Below are positions 17,701 to 31,500 of a stretch of DNA of 64,000 nt, one piece after another. The notes below the pieces were generated by a model. It saw only the letters and a list, made by a program, of their open reading frames with translations, did no database searches and had not been told where the DNA came from. The DNA comes from Brassica napus (taxonomy: Eukaryota; Streptophyta; Magnoliopsida; Brassicales; Brassicaceae). The stretch is from NCBI RefSeq assembly GCF_020379485.1, contig NW_026016987.1, forward strand, positions 37,229 to 101,228, in the 5' to 3' direction. Within the stretch, counting starts at the first letter, position 1. Every line of letters begins with the position of its first letter. The position numbers and the translations under genes were made by a program.

Positions 17701-20700
17701 GAATAAATCTCATAGGAGTTGGCATGAAGAAGTTATCCCACTTTCAAATCAGGTGATTCCAGTTTCCCAGTTTGGGAATAGCACAGCTTCTTCGTCGTTC
17801 CAATCAAACCAGGATGAATCACTTTGTGAGAAGCTTGATTTGGATACATAAAGTGGTGGAGAATCACCAGGAAGTTGAATAAATCTCATAGGAGTTGGCA
17901 TGAAGAAGTTATCCCACTTTCAAATCAGGTGATTCCAGTTTCCCAGTTTGGGAATAGCACAGCTTCTTCGTCGTTCCAATCAAACCAGGATGAATCACTT
18001 TGTGAAAAGCTTGATTTGGATACATAAAGTGGTGGAGAATCACCAGGAAGTTGAATAAATCTCATAGGAGTTGGCATGAAGAAGTTATCCCACTTTCAAA
18101 TCAGGTGATTCCAGTTTCCCAGTTTGGGAATAGCACAGCTTCTTCGTCGTTCCAATCAAACCAGGATGAATCACTTTGTAAGAAGCTTGATTTGGATACA
18201 TAAAGTGGTGGAGAATCACCAGGAAGTTGAATAAATCTCATAGGAGTTGGCATGAAGAAGTTATCCCACTTTCAAATCAGGTGATTCCAGTTTCCCAGTT
18301 TGGGAATAGCACAGCTTCTTCGTCGTTCCAATCAAACCAGGATGAATCACTTTGTAAGAAGCTTGATTTGGATACATAAAGTGGTGGAGAATCACCAGGA
18401 AGTTGAATAAATCTCATAGGAGTTGGCATGAAGAAGTTATCCCACTTTCAAATCAGGTGATTCCAGTTTCCCAGTTTGGGAATAGCACAGCTTCTTCGTC
18501 GTTCCAATCAAACCAGGATGAATCACTTTGTGAAAAGCTTGATTTGGATACATAAAGTGGTGGAGAATCACCAGGAAGTTGAATAAATCTCATAGGAGTT
18601 GGGATGAAGAAGTTATCCCACTTTCAAATCAGGTGATTCCAGTTTCCCAGTTTGGGAATAGCACAGCTTCTTCGTCGTTCCAATCAAACCAGGATGAATC
18701 ACTTTGTAAGAAGCTTGATTTGGATACATAAAGTGGTGGAGAATCACCAGGAAGTTGAATAAATCTCATAGGAGTTGGCATGAAGAAGTTATCCCACTTT
18801 CAAATCAGGTGATTCCAGTTTCCCAGTTTGGGAATAGCACAGCTTCTTCGTCGTTCCAATCAAACCAGGATGAATCACTTTGTAAGAAGCTTGATTTGGA
18901 TACATAAAGTGGTGGAGAATCACCAGGAAGTTGAATAAATCTCATAGGAGTTGGCATGAAGAAGTTATCCCACTTTCAAATCAGGTGATTCCAGTTTCCC
19001 AGTTTGGGAATAGCACAGCTTCTTCGTCGTTCCAATCAAACCAGGATGAATCACTTTGTAAGAAGCTTGATTTGGATACATAAAGTGGTGGAGAATCACC
19101 AGGAAGTTGAATAAATCTCATAGGAGTTGGCATGAAGAAGTTATCCCACTTTCAAATCAGGTGATTCCAGTTTCCCAGTTTGGGAATAGCACAGCTTCTT
19201 CGTCGTTCCAATCAAACCAGGATGAATCACTTTGTGAAAAGCTTGATTTGGATACATAAAGTGGTGGAGAATCACCAGGAAGTTGAATAAATCTCATAGG
19301 AGTTGGCATGAAGAAGTTATCCCACTTTCAAATCAGGTGATTCCAGTTTCCCAGTTTGGGAATAGCACAGCTTCTTCGTCGTTCCAATCAAACCAGGATG
19401 AATCACTTTGTAAGAAGCTTGATTTGGATACATAAAGTGGTGGAGAATCACCAGGAAGTTGAATAAATCTCATAGGAGTTGGCATGAAGAAGTTATCCCA
19501 CTTTCAAATCAGGTGATTCCAGTTTCCCAGTTTGGGAATAGCACAGCTTCTTCGTCGTTCCAATCAAACCAGGATGAATCACTTTGTGAAGAAGCTTGAT
19601 TTGGATACATAAAGTGGTGGAGAATCACCAGGAAGTTGAATAAATCTCATAGGAGTTGGCATGAAGAAGTTATCCCACTTTCAAATCAGGTGATTCCAGT
19701 TTCCCAGTTTGGGAATAGCACAGCTTCTTCGTCGTTCCAATCAAACCAGGATGAATCACTTTGTGAAAAGCTTGATTTGGATACATAAAGTGGTGGAGAA
19801 TCACCAGGAAGTTGAATAAATCTCATAGGAGTTGGCATGAAGAAGTTATCCCACTTTCAAATCAGGTGATTCCAGTTTCCCAGTTTGGGAATAGCACAGC
19901 TTCTTCGTCGTTCCAATCAAACCAGGATGAATCACTTTGTAAGAAGCTTGATTTGGATACATAAAGTGGTGGAGAATCACCAGGAAGTTGAATAAATCTC
20001 ATAGGAGTTGGCATGAAGAAGTTATCCCACTTTCAAATCAGGTGATTCCAGTTTCCCAGTTTGGGAATAGCACAGCTTCTTCGTCGTTCCAATCAAACCA
20101 GGATGAATCACTTTGTAAGAAGCTTGATTTGGATACATAAAGTGGTGGAGAATCACCAGGAAGTTGAATAAATCTCATAGGAGTTGGCATGAAGAAGTTA
20201 TCCCACTTTCAAATCAGGTGATTCCAGTTTCCCAGTTTGGGAATAGCACAGCTTCTTCGTCGTTCCAATCAAACCAGGATGAATCACTTTGTGAGAAGCT
20301 TGATTTGGATACATAAAGTGGTGGAGAATCACCAGGAAGTTGAATAAATCTCATAGGAGTTGGCATGAAGAAGTTATCCCACTTTCAAATCAGGTGATTC
20401 CAGTTTCCCAGTTTGGGAATAGCACAGCTTCTTCGTCGTTCCAATCAAACCAGGATGAATCACTTTGTGAGAAGCTTGATTTGGATACATAAAGTGGTGG
20501 AGAATCACCAGGAAGTTGAATAAATCTCATAGGAGTTGGCATGAAGAAGTTATCCCACTTTCAAATCAGGTGATTCCAGTTTCCCAGTTTGGGAATAGCA
20601 CAGCTTCTTCGTCGTTCCAATCAAACCAGGATGAATCACTTTGTGAAAGCTTGATTTGGATACATAAAGTGGTGGAGAATCACCAGGAAGTTGAATAAAT

Positions 20701-23700
20701 CTCATAGGAGTTGGCATGAAGAAGTTATCCCACTTTCAAATCAGGTGATTCCAGTTTCCCAGTTTGGGAATAGCACAGCTTCTTCGTCGTTCCAATCAAA
20801 CCAGGATGAATCACTTTGTGAGAAGCTTGATTTGGATACATAAAGTGGTGGAGAATCACCAGGAAGTTGAATAAATCTCATAGGAGTTGGCATGAAGAAG
20901 TTATCCCACTTTCAAATCAGGTGATTCCAGTTTCCCAGTTTGGGAATAGCACAGCTTCTTCGTCGTTCCAATCAAACCAGGATGAATCACTTTGTGAGAA
21001 GCTTGATTTGGATACATAAAGTGGTGGAGAATCACCAGGAAGTTGAATAAATCTCATAGGAGTTGGCATGAAGAAGTTATCCCACTTTCAAATCAGGTGA
21101 TTCCAGTTTCCCAGTTTGGGAATAGCACAGCTTCTTCGTCGTTCCAATCAAACCAGGATGAATCACTTTGTGAAAAAGCTTGATTTGGATACATAAAGTG
21201 GTGGAGAATCACCAGGAAGTTGAATAAATCTCATAGGAGTTGGCATGAAGAAGTTATCCCACTTTCAAATCAGGTGATTCCAGTTTCCCAGTTTGGGAAT
21301 AGCACAGCTTCTTCGTCGTTCCAATCAAACCAGGATGAATCACTTTGTGAAAGCTTGATTTGGATACATAAAGTGGTGGAGAATCACCAGGAAGTTGAAT
21401 AAATCTCATAGGAGTTGGCATGAAGAAGTTATCCCACTTTCAAATCAGGTGATTCCAGTTTCCCAGTTTGGGAATAGCACAGCTTCTTCGTCGTTCCAAT
21501 CAAACCAGGATGAATCACTTTGTAAGAAGCTTGATTTGGATACATAAAGTGGTGGAGAATCACCAGGAAGTTGAATAAATCTCATAGGAGTTGGCATGAA
21601 GAAGTTATCCCACTTTCAAATCAGGTGATTCCAGTTTCCCAGTTTGGGAATAGCACAGCTTCTTCGTCGTTCCAATCAAACCAGGATGAATCACTTTGTA
21701 AGAAGCTTGATTTGGATACATAAAGTGGTGGAGAATCACCAGGAAGTTGAATAAATCTCATAGGAGTTGGCATGAAGAAGTTATCCCACTTTCAAATCAG
21801 GTGATTCCAGTTTCCCAGTTTGGGAATAGCACAGCTTCTTCGTCGTTCCAATCAAACCAGGATGAATCACTTTGTGAGAAGCTTGATTTGGATACATAAA
21901 GTGGTGGAGAATCACCAGGAAGTTGAATAAATCTCATAGGAGTTGGCATGAAGAAGTTATCCCACTTTCAAATCAGGTGATTCCAGTTTCCCAGTTTGGG
22001 AATAGCACAGCTTCTTCGTCGTTCCAATCAAACCAGGATGAATCACTTTGTAAGAAGCTTGATTTGGATACATAAAGTGGTGGAGAATCACCAGGAAGTT
22101 GAATAAATCTCATAGGAGTTGGCATGAAGAAGTTATCCCACTTTCAAATCAGGTGATTCCAGTTTCCCAGTTTGGGAATAGCACAGCTTCTTCGTCGTTC
22201 CAATCAAACCAGGATGAATCACTTTGTAAGAAGCTTGATTTGGATACATAAAGTGGTGGAGAATCACCAGGAAGTTGAATAAATCTCATAGGAGTTGGCA
22301 TGAAGAAGTTATCCCACTTTCAAATCAGGTGATTCCAGTTTCCCAGTTTGGGAATAGCACAGCTTCTTCGTCGTTCCAATCAAACCAGGATGAATCACTT
22401 TGTGAAAAGCTTGATTTGGATACATAAAGTGGTGGAGAATCACCAGGAAGTTGAATAAATCTCATAGGAGTTGGGATGAAGAAGTTATCCCACTTTCAAA
22501 TCAGGTGATTCCAGTTTCCCAGTTTGGGAATAGCACAGCTTCTTCGTCGTTCCAATCAAACCAGGATGAATCACTTTGTGAGAAGCTTGATTTGGATACA
22601 TAAAGTGGTGGAGAATCACCAGGAAGTTGAATAAATCTCATAGGAGTTGGGATGAAGAAGTTATCCCACTTTCAAATCAGGTGATTCCAGTTTCCCAGTT
22701 TGGGAATAGCACAGCTTCTTCGTCGTTCCAATCAAACCAGGATGAATCACTTTGTAAGAAGCTTGATTTGGATACATAAAGTGGTGGAGAATCACCAGGA
22801 AGTTGAATAAATCTCATAGGAGTTGGCATGAAGAAGTTATCCCACTTTCAAATCAGGTGATTCCAGTTTCCCAGTTTGGGAATAGCACAGCTTCTTCGTC
22901 GTTCCAATCAAACCAGGATGAATCACTTTGTGAAAAGCTTGATTTGGATACATAAAGTGGTGGAGAATCACCAGGAAGTTGAATAAATCTCATAGGAGTT
23001 GGCATGAAGAAGTTATCCCACTTTCAAATCAGGTGATTCCAGTTTCCCAGTTTGGGAATAGCACAGCTTCTTCGTCGTTCCAATCAAACCAGGATGAATC
23101 ACTTTGTAAAAGCTTGATTTGGATACATAAAGTGGTGGAGAATCACCAGGAAGTTGAATAAATCTCATAGGAGTTGGGATGAAGAAGTTATCCCACTTTC
23201 AAATCAGGTGATTCCAGTTTCCCAGTTTGGGAATAGCACAGCTTCTTCGTCGTTCCAATCAAACCAGGATGAATCACTTTGTAAGAAGCTTGATTTGGAT
23301 ACATAAAGTGGTGGAGAATCACCAGGAAGTTGAATAAATCTCATAGGAGTTGGCATGAAGAAGTTATCCCACTTTCAAATCAGGTGATTCCAGTTTCCCA
23401 GTTTGGGAATAGCACAGCTTCTTCGTCGTTCCAATCAAACCAGGATGAATCACTTTGTGAAAAGCTTGATTTGGATACATAAAGTGGTGGAGAATCACCA
23501 GGAAGTTGAATAAATCTCATAGGAGTTGGCATGAAGAAGTTATCCCACTTTCAAATCAGGTGATTCCAGTTTCCCAGTTTGGGAATAGCACAGCTTCTTC
23601 GTCGTTCCAATCAAACCAGGATGAATCACTTTGTAAGAAGCTTGATTTGGATACATAAAGTGGTGGAGAATCACCAGGAAGTTGAATAAATCTCATAGGA

Positions 23701-25808
23701 GTTGGCATGAAGAAGTTATCCCACTTTCAAATCAGGTGATTCCAGTTTCCCAGTTTGGGAATAGCACAGCTTCTTCGTCGTTCCAATCAAACCAGGATGA
23801 ATCACTTTGTAAGAAGCTTGATTTGGATACATAAAGTGGTGGAGAATCACCAGGAAGTTGAATAAATCTCATAGGAGTTGGCATGAAGAAGTTATCCCAC
23901 TTTCAAATCAGGTGATTCCAGTTTCCCAGTTTGGGAATAGCACAGCTTCTTCGTCGTTCCAATCAAACCAGGATGAATCACTTTGTAAGAAGCTTGATTT
24001 GGATACATAAAGTGGTGGAGAATCACCAGGAAGTTGAATAAATCTCATAGGAGTTGGCATGAAGAAGTTATCCCACTTTCAAATCAGGTGATTCCAGTTT
24101 CCCAGTTTGGGAATAGCACAGCTTCTTCGTCGTTCCAATCAAACCAGGATGAATCTCTTTGTAAGAAGCTTGATTTGGATACATAAAGTGGTGGAGAATC
24201 ACCAGGAAGTTGAATAAATCTCATAGGAGTTGGCATGAAGAAGTTATCCCACTTTCAAATCAGGTGATTCCAGTTTCCCAGTTTGGGAATAGCACAGCTT
24301 CTTCGTCGTTCCAATCAAACCAGGATGAATCACTTTGTAAGAAGCTTGATTTGGATACATAAAGTGGTGGAGAATCACCAGGAAGTTGAATAAATCTCAT
24401 AGGAGTTGGCATGAAGAAGTTATCCCACTTTCAAATCAGGTGATTCCAGTTTCCCAGTTTGGGAATAGCACAGCTTCTTCGTCGTTCCAATCAACCAGGA
24501 TGAATCACTTTGTAAGAAGCTTGATTTGGATACATAAAGTGGTGGAGAATCACCAGGAAGTTGAATAAATCTCATAGGAGTTGGCATGAAGAAGTTATCC
24601 CACTTTCAAATCAGGTGATTCCAGTTTCCCAGTTTGGGAATAGCACAGCTTCTTCGTCGTTCCAATCAAACCAGGATGAATCACTTTGTAAGAAGCTTGA
24701 TTTGGATACATAAAGTGGTGGAGAATCACCAGGAAGTTGAATAAATCTCATAGGAGTTGGCATGAAGAAGTTATCCCACTTTCAAATCAGGTGATTCCAG
24801 TTTCCCAGTTTGGGAATAGCACAGCTTCTTCGTCGTTCCAATCAAACCAGGATGAATCACTTTGTGAGAAGCTTGATTTGGATACATAAAGTGGTGGAGA
24901 ATCACCAGGAAGTTGAATAAATCTCATAGGAGTTGGCATGAAGAAGTTATCCCACTTTCAAATCAGGTGATTCCAGTTTCCCAGTTTGGGAATAGCACAG
25001 CTTCTTCGTCGTTCCAATCAAACCAGGATGAATCACTTTGTGAAAAGCTTGATTTGGATACATAAAGTGGTGGAGAATCACCAGGAAGTTGAATAAATCT
25101 CATAGGAGTTGGCATGAAGAAGTTATCCCACTTTCAAATCAGGTGATTCCAGTTTCCCAGTTTGGGAATAGCACAGCTTCTTCGTCGTTCCAATCAAACC
25201 AGGATGAATCACTTTGTGAAAAGCTTGATTTGGATACATAAAGTGGTGGAGAATCACCAGGAAGTTGAATAAATCTCATAGGAGTTGGCATGAAGAAGTT
25301 ATCCCACTTTCAAATCAGGTGATTCCAGTTTCCCAGTTTGGGAATAGCACAGCTTCTTCGTCGTTCCAATCAAACCAGGATGAATCACTTTGTAAAAGCT
25401 TGATTGGATACATAAAGTGGTGGAGAATCACCAGGAAGTTGAATAAATCTCATAGGAGTTGGCAAAGAAGTTATCCCACTTTCAAATCAGGTGATTCCAG
25501 TTTCCCAGTTTGGGAATAGCACAGCTTCTTCGTCGTTCCAATCAAACCAGGATGAATCACTTTGTGAGAAGCTTGATTTGGATACATAAAGTGGTGGAGA
25601 ATCACCAGGAAGTTGAATAAATCTCATAGGAGTTGGGATGAAGAAGTTATCCCACTTTCAAATCAGGTGATTCCAGTTTCCCAGTTTGGGAATAGCACAG
25701 CTTCTTCGTCGTTCCAAACAAACCAGGATGAATCACTTTGTGAAAAGCTTGATTTGGATACATAAAGTGGTGGAGAATCACCAGGAAGTTGAATAAATCT
25801 CATAGGAG
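14737..25808. repeat. Centromeric satellite, left array (about 63 monomers of 176 bp)
   Basis: These are head-to-tail 176-bp units with one HindIII site (AAGCTT) each, recognised from memory as the Brassica CentBr type. The array starts in mid-monomer at the A2 LTR. Units differ mainly in CACTTTGT followed by AAGAAG, GAGAAG, GAAAAG or A-run length variants, and in GGCATG versus GGGATG. The first unit and the one at about 17560-17720 carry several extra substitutions. Because 176 is not a multiple of three, most frames close within a unit; 60-residue frames appear only where an indel occurs, and they are not genes. Confidence 0.96.
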
Positions 25809-27338
25809 TTTGGCATAAAAGTTATCCCACTTTCTTAGAATCAGGTTCTTCGTGCTTCCAACTCCGCTGTTCCCATCCCTCATTGTTAGATCTTTGGGAA
25901 TCACTGGGAAGTTGGATCTCATAGGTTTGCATGAATTTATCCCACTTTCTGATTCTTGTTTCTCCTGTCGGTCTCCCTTCAAACCCAGGATGAATCTCTT
26001 TTTGTAAGAAGCTTGATTTGGATACATAAAGTGGGTGAATCACCAGGAAGTTGAATAAATCTCATAGGAGTTGGCATGAAGAAGTTATCCCACTTTCAAA
26101 TCAGTGTGATTCCAGTTTCCCAGTTTGGGAATAGCACAGCTTCTTCTTCGTCGTTCCAATCAAATCAATCTCTTGATGAATCTCTTTGTGTAAGAAGCTT
26201 GATTGGGATACATAAAGTTAGTGGTCCATTGGTCCGTTGAATTGAATATCACCCTATTGTAAAGTTGAAGCAATAGGATCCTTTCAATAAGGGTTTTTGG
26301 CACTGCAATACGTCTGGTGGTTCCATCATCCCCAGTTAATTCTCGATGCTGGCTTCCTAGTCCTCCTTCAAATCAGGTGAGTTGTATAGAGTCTCTCCCA
26401 TGTTTGGAATCTTGATCGCTTCCTTCTCATTCTTACAGTTTCACAGCTTGTTCTTCCGTCGTCGAGTTCCCACATCAACAGGGAATCTATCTTCCTTATA
26501 CCAAGATCCCCTGTCTTGAGTATGTGTTGCCCAAGTCATCCCCTTCTAAGGCAGTCATTTCTCTTGGTTGATATTGGACCAGGAGAGGCTGGAGTTCTGT
26601 TGGATAACAATTCCACCAGGAGGTTGGAATTCACTAGACATAGAATCCTTAGTTGTGCATTTCATACGGAAATCTTTCCATCATCATCCCAAGTTTATCA
26701 GGTTCATACCCGTTTGGCCACTTGATTCCCCACTTCCAGGAGTGTTGGGGTATCATATGTTTCGTGAATAGCACAGCTTCTTTTATCTTTAGTAGAGGAG
26801 TTTTTGCTTCTTTCTCATGGAGTTGCAGGAAGAAGTTTTAGCATCTTGGAGAACCTCTATCTCCCACTTTCAAATAAGTGTGGGATTCCAATCAACCAGC
26901 TCCTTCGGTTAGCTTCGTGTCCTCAAACCAGGTGAATCCTTTTGTAAGCTTGATTTGGATACATAAAGTGGTGGAGAATCACCAGGAAGTTGATATATCT
27001 CAATCTTGGGTTGAGAAGTGGTGAGTTCCGTTTCAGTTTTCAAGTCAGGTCTCTTCCAGTTTGATCCTTCCCAAATCAGATTGATTTCCGGAGACCCTTT
27101 GTTCGACCTTTGGGTGTGGAAGAAGCATCAACTTCATTGGAGCTTGATTTGGAGTCCTTTTGTGGAGCTTGATTCCTTCGGATTCAATATCAATCTCATG
27201 AATGCATAGGTACATATCCCTTATTTCAAGAAGGGGGACCCTTTCATCCCTTTCTTTTGGAATATACCCAAGTCTTCTTCGTTCCAATCCACATTATGCA
27301 ACCTTCTCGTTTCCAAGCTGATTTGGTGAGATACTGGT
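25809..27338. repeat. Scrambled satellite-like patch
   Basis: Satellite words occur in the right order (for example TTCAAATCAGGTGA near 26367, AATAGCACAGCTTCTT near 26767, and AGCTTGATTTGGATACATAA near 26947). They are separated or lengthened by sequence not in the monomer. One nearly normal monomer survives at about 26000-26210. No coding or transposon signal was found; short open frames here are chance. It is either strongly decayed satellite or a faulty consensus. Confidence 0.75.
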
Positions 27339-28505
27339 AGTGGTGGAGATCACCAGGAAGTTGAATAAATCTCATAGGAGTTGGCATGAAGAAGTTATCC
27401 CACTTTCAAATCAGGTGATTCCAGTTTCCCAGTTTGGGAATAGCACAGCTTCTTCGTCGTTCCAATCAACCAGGATGAATCTTTTGTAAGAAGCTTGATT
27501 TGGATACATAAAGTGGTGGAGAATCACCAGGAAGTTGAATAAATCTCATAGGAGTTGGCATGAAGAAGTTATCCCCACTTTCAAATCAGTGATTCCAGTT
27601 TCCCAGTTTGGGAATAGCACAGCTTCTTCGTCGTTCCAATCAAACCAGGATGAATCTCTTTGTAAGAAGCTTGATTTGGATACATAAAGTGGTGGAGAAT
27701 CACCAGGAAGTTGAATAAATCTCATAGGAGTTGGCATGAAGAAGTTATCCCACTTTCAAATCAGGTGATTCCAGTTTCCCAGTTGGGAATAGCACAGCTT
27801 CTTCGTCGTTCCAATCAAACCAGGATGAATCTCTTTGTAAGAAGCTTGATTTGGATACATAAAGTGGTGGAGAATCACCAGGAAGTTGAATAAATCTCAT
27901 AGGAGTTGGCATGAAGAAGTTATCCCACTTTCAAATCAGGTGATTCCAGTTTCCCAGTTTGGGAATAGCAGCTTCTTCGTCGTTCCAATCAAACCAGGAT
28001 GAATCTCTTGTAAGAAGCTTGATTTGGATATAAAGTGGTGGAGAATCACCAGGAAGTTGAATAAATCTCATAGGAGTTGGCATGAAGAAGTTATCCCACT
28101 TTCAAATCAGGTGATTCCAGTTTCCCAGTTTGGGAATAGCACAGCTTCTTCGTCGTTCCAATCAAACCAGGATGAATCTCTTTGTAAGAAGCTTGATTTG
28201 GATACATAAAGTGGTGGAGAATCACCAGGAAGTTGAATAAATCTCATAGGAGTTGGCATGAAGAAGTTATCCCACTTTCAAATCAGGTGATTCCAGTTTC
28301 CCAGTTTGGGAATAGCACAGCTTCTTCGTCGTTCCAATCAAACCAGGATGAATCTTTTGAGAAGCTTGATTTGGATACATAAAGTGGTGGAGAATCACCA
28401 GGAAGTTGAATAAATCTCATAGGAGTTGGCATGAAGAAGTTATCCCACTTTCAAATCAGGTGATTCCAGTTTCCCAGTTTGGAATAGCACAGCTTCTTCG
28501 TCGTC
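27339..28505. repeat. Satellite with many small deletions
   Basis: About 6.6 monomers of the CTCTTTGTAAG type. Nearly every one has lost 1-3 bases, for example CAATCAACC, AATCTTTTG, CAGTTGGGAA, GGATATAAAG and CGTCCAATC. Substitutions are rare by comparison. Confidence 0.9.
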
Positions 28506-31500
28506 CAATCAAACCAGGATGAATCTCTTTGTAAGAAGCTTGATTTGGATACATAAAGTGGTGGAGAATCACCAGGAAGTTGAATAAATCTCATAGGAGT
28601 TGGCATGAAGAAGTTATCCCACTTTCAAATCAGGTGATTCCAGTTTCCCAGTTTGGGAATAGCACAGCTTCTTCGTCGTTCCAATCAAACCAGGATGAAT
28701 CTCTTTGTAAGAAGCTTGATTTGGATACATAAAGTGGTGGAGAATCACCAGGAAGTTGAATAAATCTCATAGGAGTTGGCATGAAGAAGTTATCCCACTT
28801 TCAAATCAGGTGATTCCAGTTTCCCAGTTTGGGAATAGCACAGCTTCTTCGTCGTTCCAATCAAACCAGGATGAATCTCTTTGTAAGAAGCTTGATTTGG
28901 ATACATAAAGTGGTGGAGAATCACCAGGAAGTTGAATAAATCTCATAGGAGTTGGCATGAAGAAGTTATCCCACTTTCAAATCAGGTGATTCCAGTTTCC
29001 CAGTTTGGGAATAGCACAGCTTCTTCGTCGTTCCAATCAAACCAGGATGAATCTCTTTGTAAGAAGCTTGATTTGGATACATAAAGTGGTGGAGAATCAC
29101 CAGGAAGTTGAATAAATCTCATAGGAGTTGGCATGAAGAAGTTATCCCACTTTCAAATCAGGTGATTCCAGTTTCCCAGTTTGGGAATAGCACAGCTTCT
29201 TCGTCGTTCCAATCAAACCAGGATGAATCTCTTTGTAAGAAGCTTGATTTGGATACATAAAGTGGTGGAGAATCACCAGGAAGTTGAATAAATCTCATAG
29301 GAGTTGGCATGAAGAAGTTATCCCACTTTCAAATCAGGTGATTCCAGTTTCCCAGTTTGGGAATAGCACAGCTTCTTCGTCGTTCCAATCAAACCAGGAT
29401 GAATCTCTTTGTAAGAAGCTTGATTTGGATACATAAAGTGGTGGAGAATCACCAGGAAGTTGAATAAATCTCATAGGAGTTGGCATGAAGAAGTTATCCC
29501 ACTTTCAAATCAGGTGATTCCAGTTTCCCAGTTTGGGAATAGCACAGCTTCTTCGTCGTTCCAATCAAACCAGGATGAATCTCTTTGTAAGAAGCTTGAT
29601 TTGGATACATAAAGTGGTGGAGAATCACCAGGAAGTTGAATAAATCTCATAGGAGTTGGCATGAAGAAGTTATCCCACTTTCAAATCAGGTGATTCCAGT
29701 TTCCCAGTTTGGGAATAGCACAGCTTCTTCGTCGTTCCAATCAAACCAGGATGAATCTCTTTGTAAGAAGCTTGATTTGGATACATAAAGTGGTGGAGAA
29801 TCACCAGGAAGTTGAATAAATCTCATAGGAGTTGGCATGAAGAAGTTATCCCACTTTCAAATCAGGTGATTCCAGTTTCCCAGTTTGGGAATAGCACAGC
29901 TTCTTCGTCGTTCCAATCAAACCAGGATGAATCTCTTTGTAAGAAGCTTGATTTGGATACATAAAGTGGTGGAGAATCACCAGGAAGTTGAATAAATCTC
30001 ATAGGAGTTGGCATGAAGAAGTTATCCCACTTTCAAATCAGGTGATTCCAGTTTCCCAGTTTGGGAATAGCACAGCTTCTTCGTCGTTCCAATCAAACCA
30101 GGATGAATCTCTTTGTAAGAAGCTTGATTTGGATACATAAAGTGGTGGAGAATCACCAGGAAGTTGAATAAATCTCATAGGAGTTGGCATGAAGAAGTTA
30201 TCCCACTTTCAAATCAGGTGATTCCAGTTTCCCAGTTTGGGAATAGCACAGCTTCTTCGTCGTTCCAATCAAACCAGGATGAATCTCTTTGTAAGAAGCT
30301 TGATTTGGATACATAAAGTGGTGGAGAATCACCAGGAAGTTGAATAAATCTCATAGGAGTTGGCATGAAGAAGTTATCCCACTTTCAAATCAGGTGATTC
30401 CAGTTTCCCAGTTTGGGAATAGCACAGCTTCTTCGTCGTTCCAATCAAACCAGGATGAATCTCTTTGTAAGAAGCTTGATTTGGATACATAAAGTGGTGG
30501 AGAATCACCAGGAAGTTGAATAAATCTCATAGGAGTTGGCATGAAGAAGTTATCCCACTTTCAAATCAGGTGATTCCAGTTTCCCAGTTTGGGAATAGCA
30601 CAGCTTCTTCGTCGTTCCAATCAAACCAGGATGAATCTCTTTGTAAGAAGCTTGATTTGGATACATAAAGTGGTGGAGAATCACCAGGAAGTTGAATAAA
30701 TCTCATAGGAGTTGGCATGAAGAAGTTATCCCACTTTCAAATCAGGTGATTCCAGTTTCCCAGTTTGGGAATAGCACAGCTTCTTCGTCGTTCCAATCAA
30801 ACCAGGATGAATCTCTTTGTAAGAAGCTTGATTTGGATACATAAAGTGGTGGAGAATCACCAGGAAGTTGAATAAATCTCATAGGAGTTGGCATGAAGAA
30901 GTTATCCCACTTTCAAATCAGGTGATTCCAGTTTCCCAGTTTGGGAATAGCACAGCTTCTTCGTCGTTCCAATCAAACCAGGATGAATCTCTTTGTAAGA
31001 AGCTTGATTTGGATACATAAAGTGGTGGAGAATCACCAGGAAGTTGAATAAATCTCATAGGAGTTGGCATGAAGAAGTTATCCCACTTTCAAATCAGGTG
31101 ATTCCAGTTTCCCAGTTTGGGAATAGCACAGCTTCTTCGTCGTTCCAATCAAACCAGGATGAATCTCTTTGTAAGAAGCTTGATTTGGATACATAAAGTG
31201 GTGGAGAATCACCAGGAAGTTGAATAAATCTCATAGGAGTTGGCATGAAGAAGTTATCCCACTTTCAAATCAGGTGATTCCAGTTTCCCAGTTTGGGAAT
31301 AGCACAGCTTCTTCGTCGTTCCAATCAAACCAGGATGAATCTCTTTGTAAGAAGCTTGATTTGGATACATAAAGTGGTGGAGAATCACCAGGAAGTTGAA
31401 TAAATCTCATAGGAGTTGGCATGAAGAAGTTATCCCACTTTCAAATCAGGTGATTCCAGTTTCCCAGTTTGGGAATAGCACAGCTTCTTCGTCGTTCCAA

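Noticed and set aside
25800..27287. Several 60-80 residue open frames on both strands in the scrambled patch
   Set aside because: They overlap each other in different frames, match no motif I recognise, and lie in sequence that is itself doubtful.
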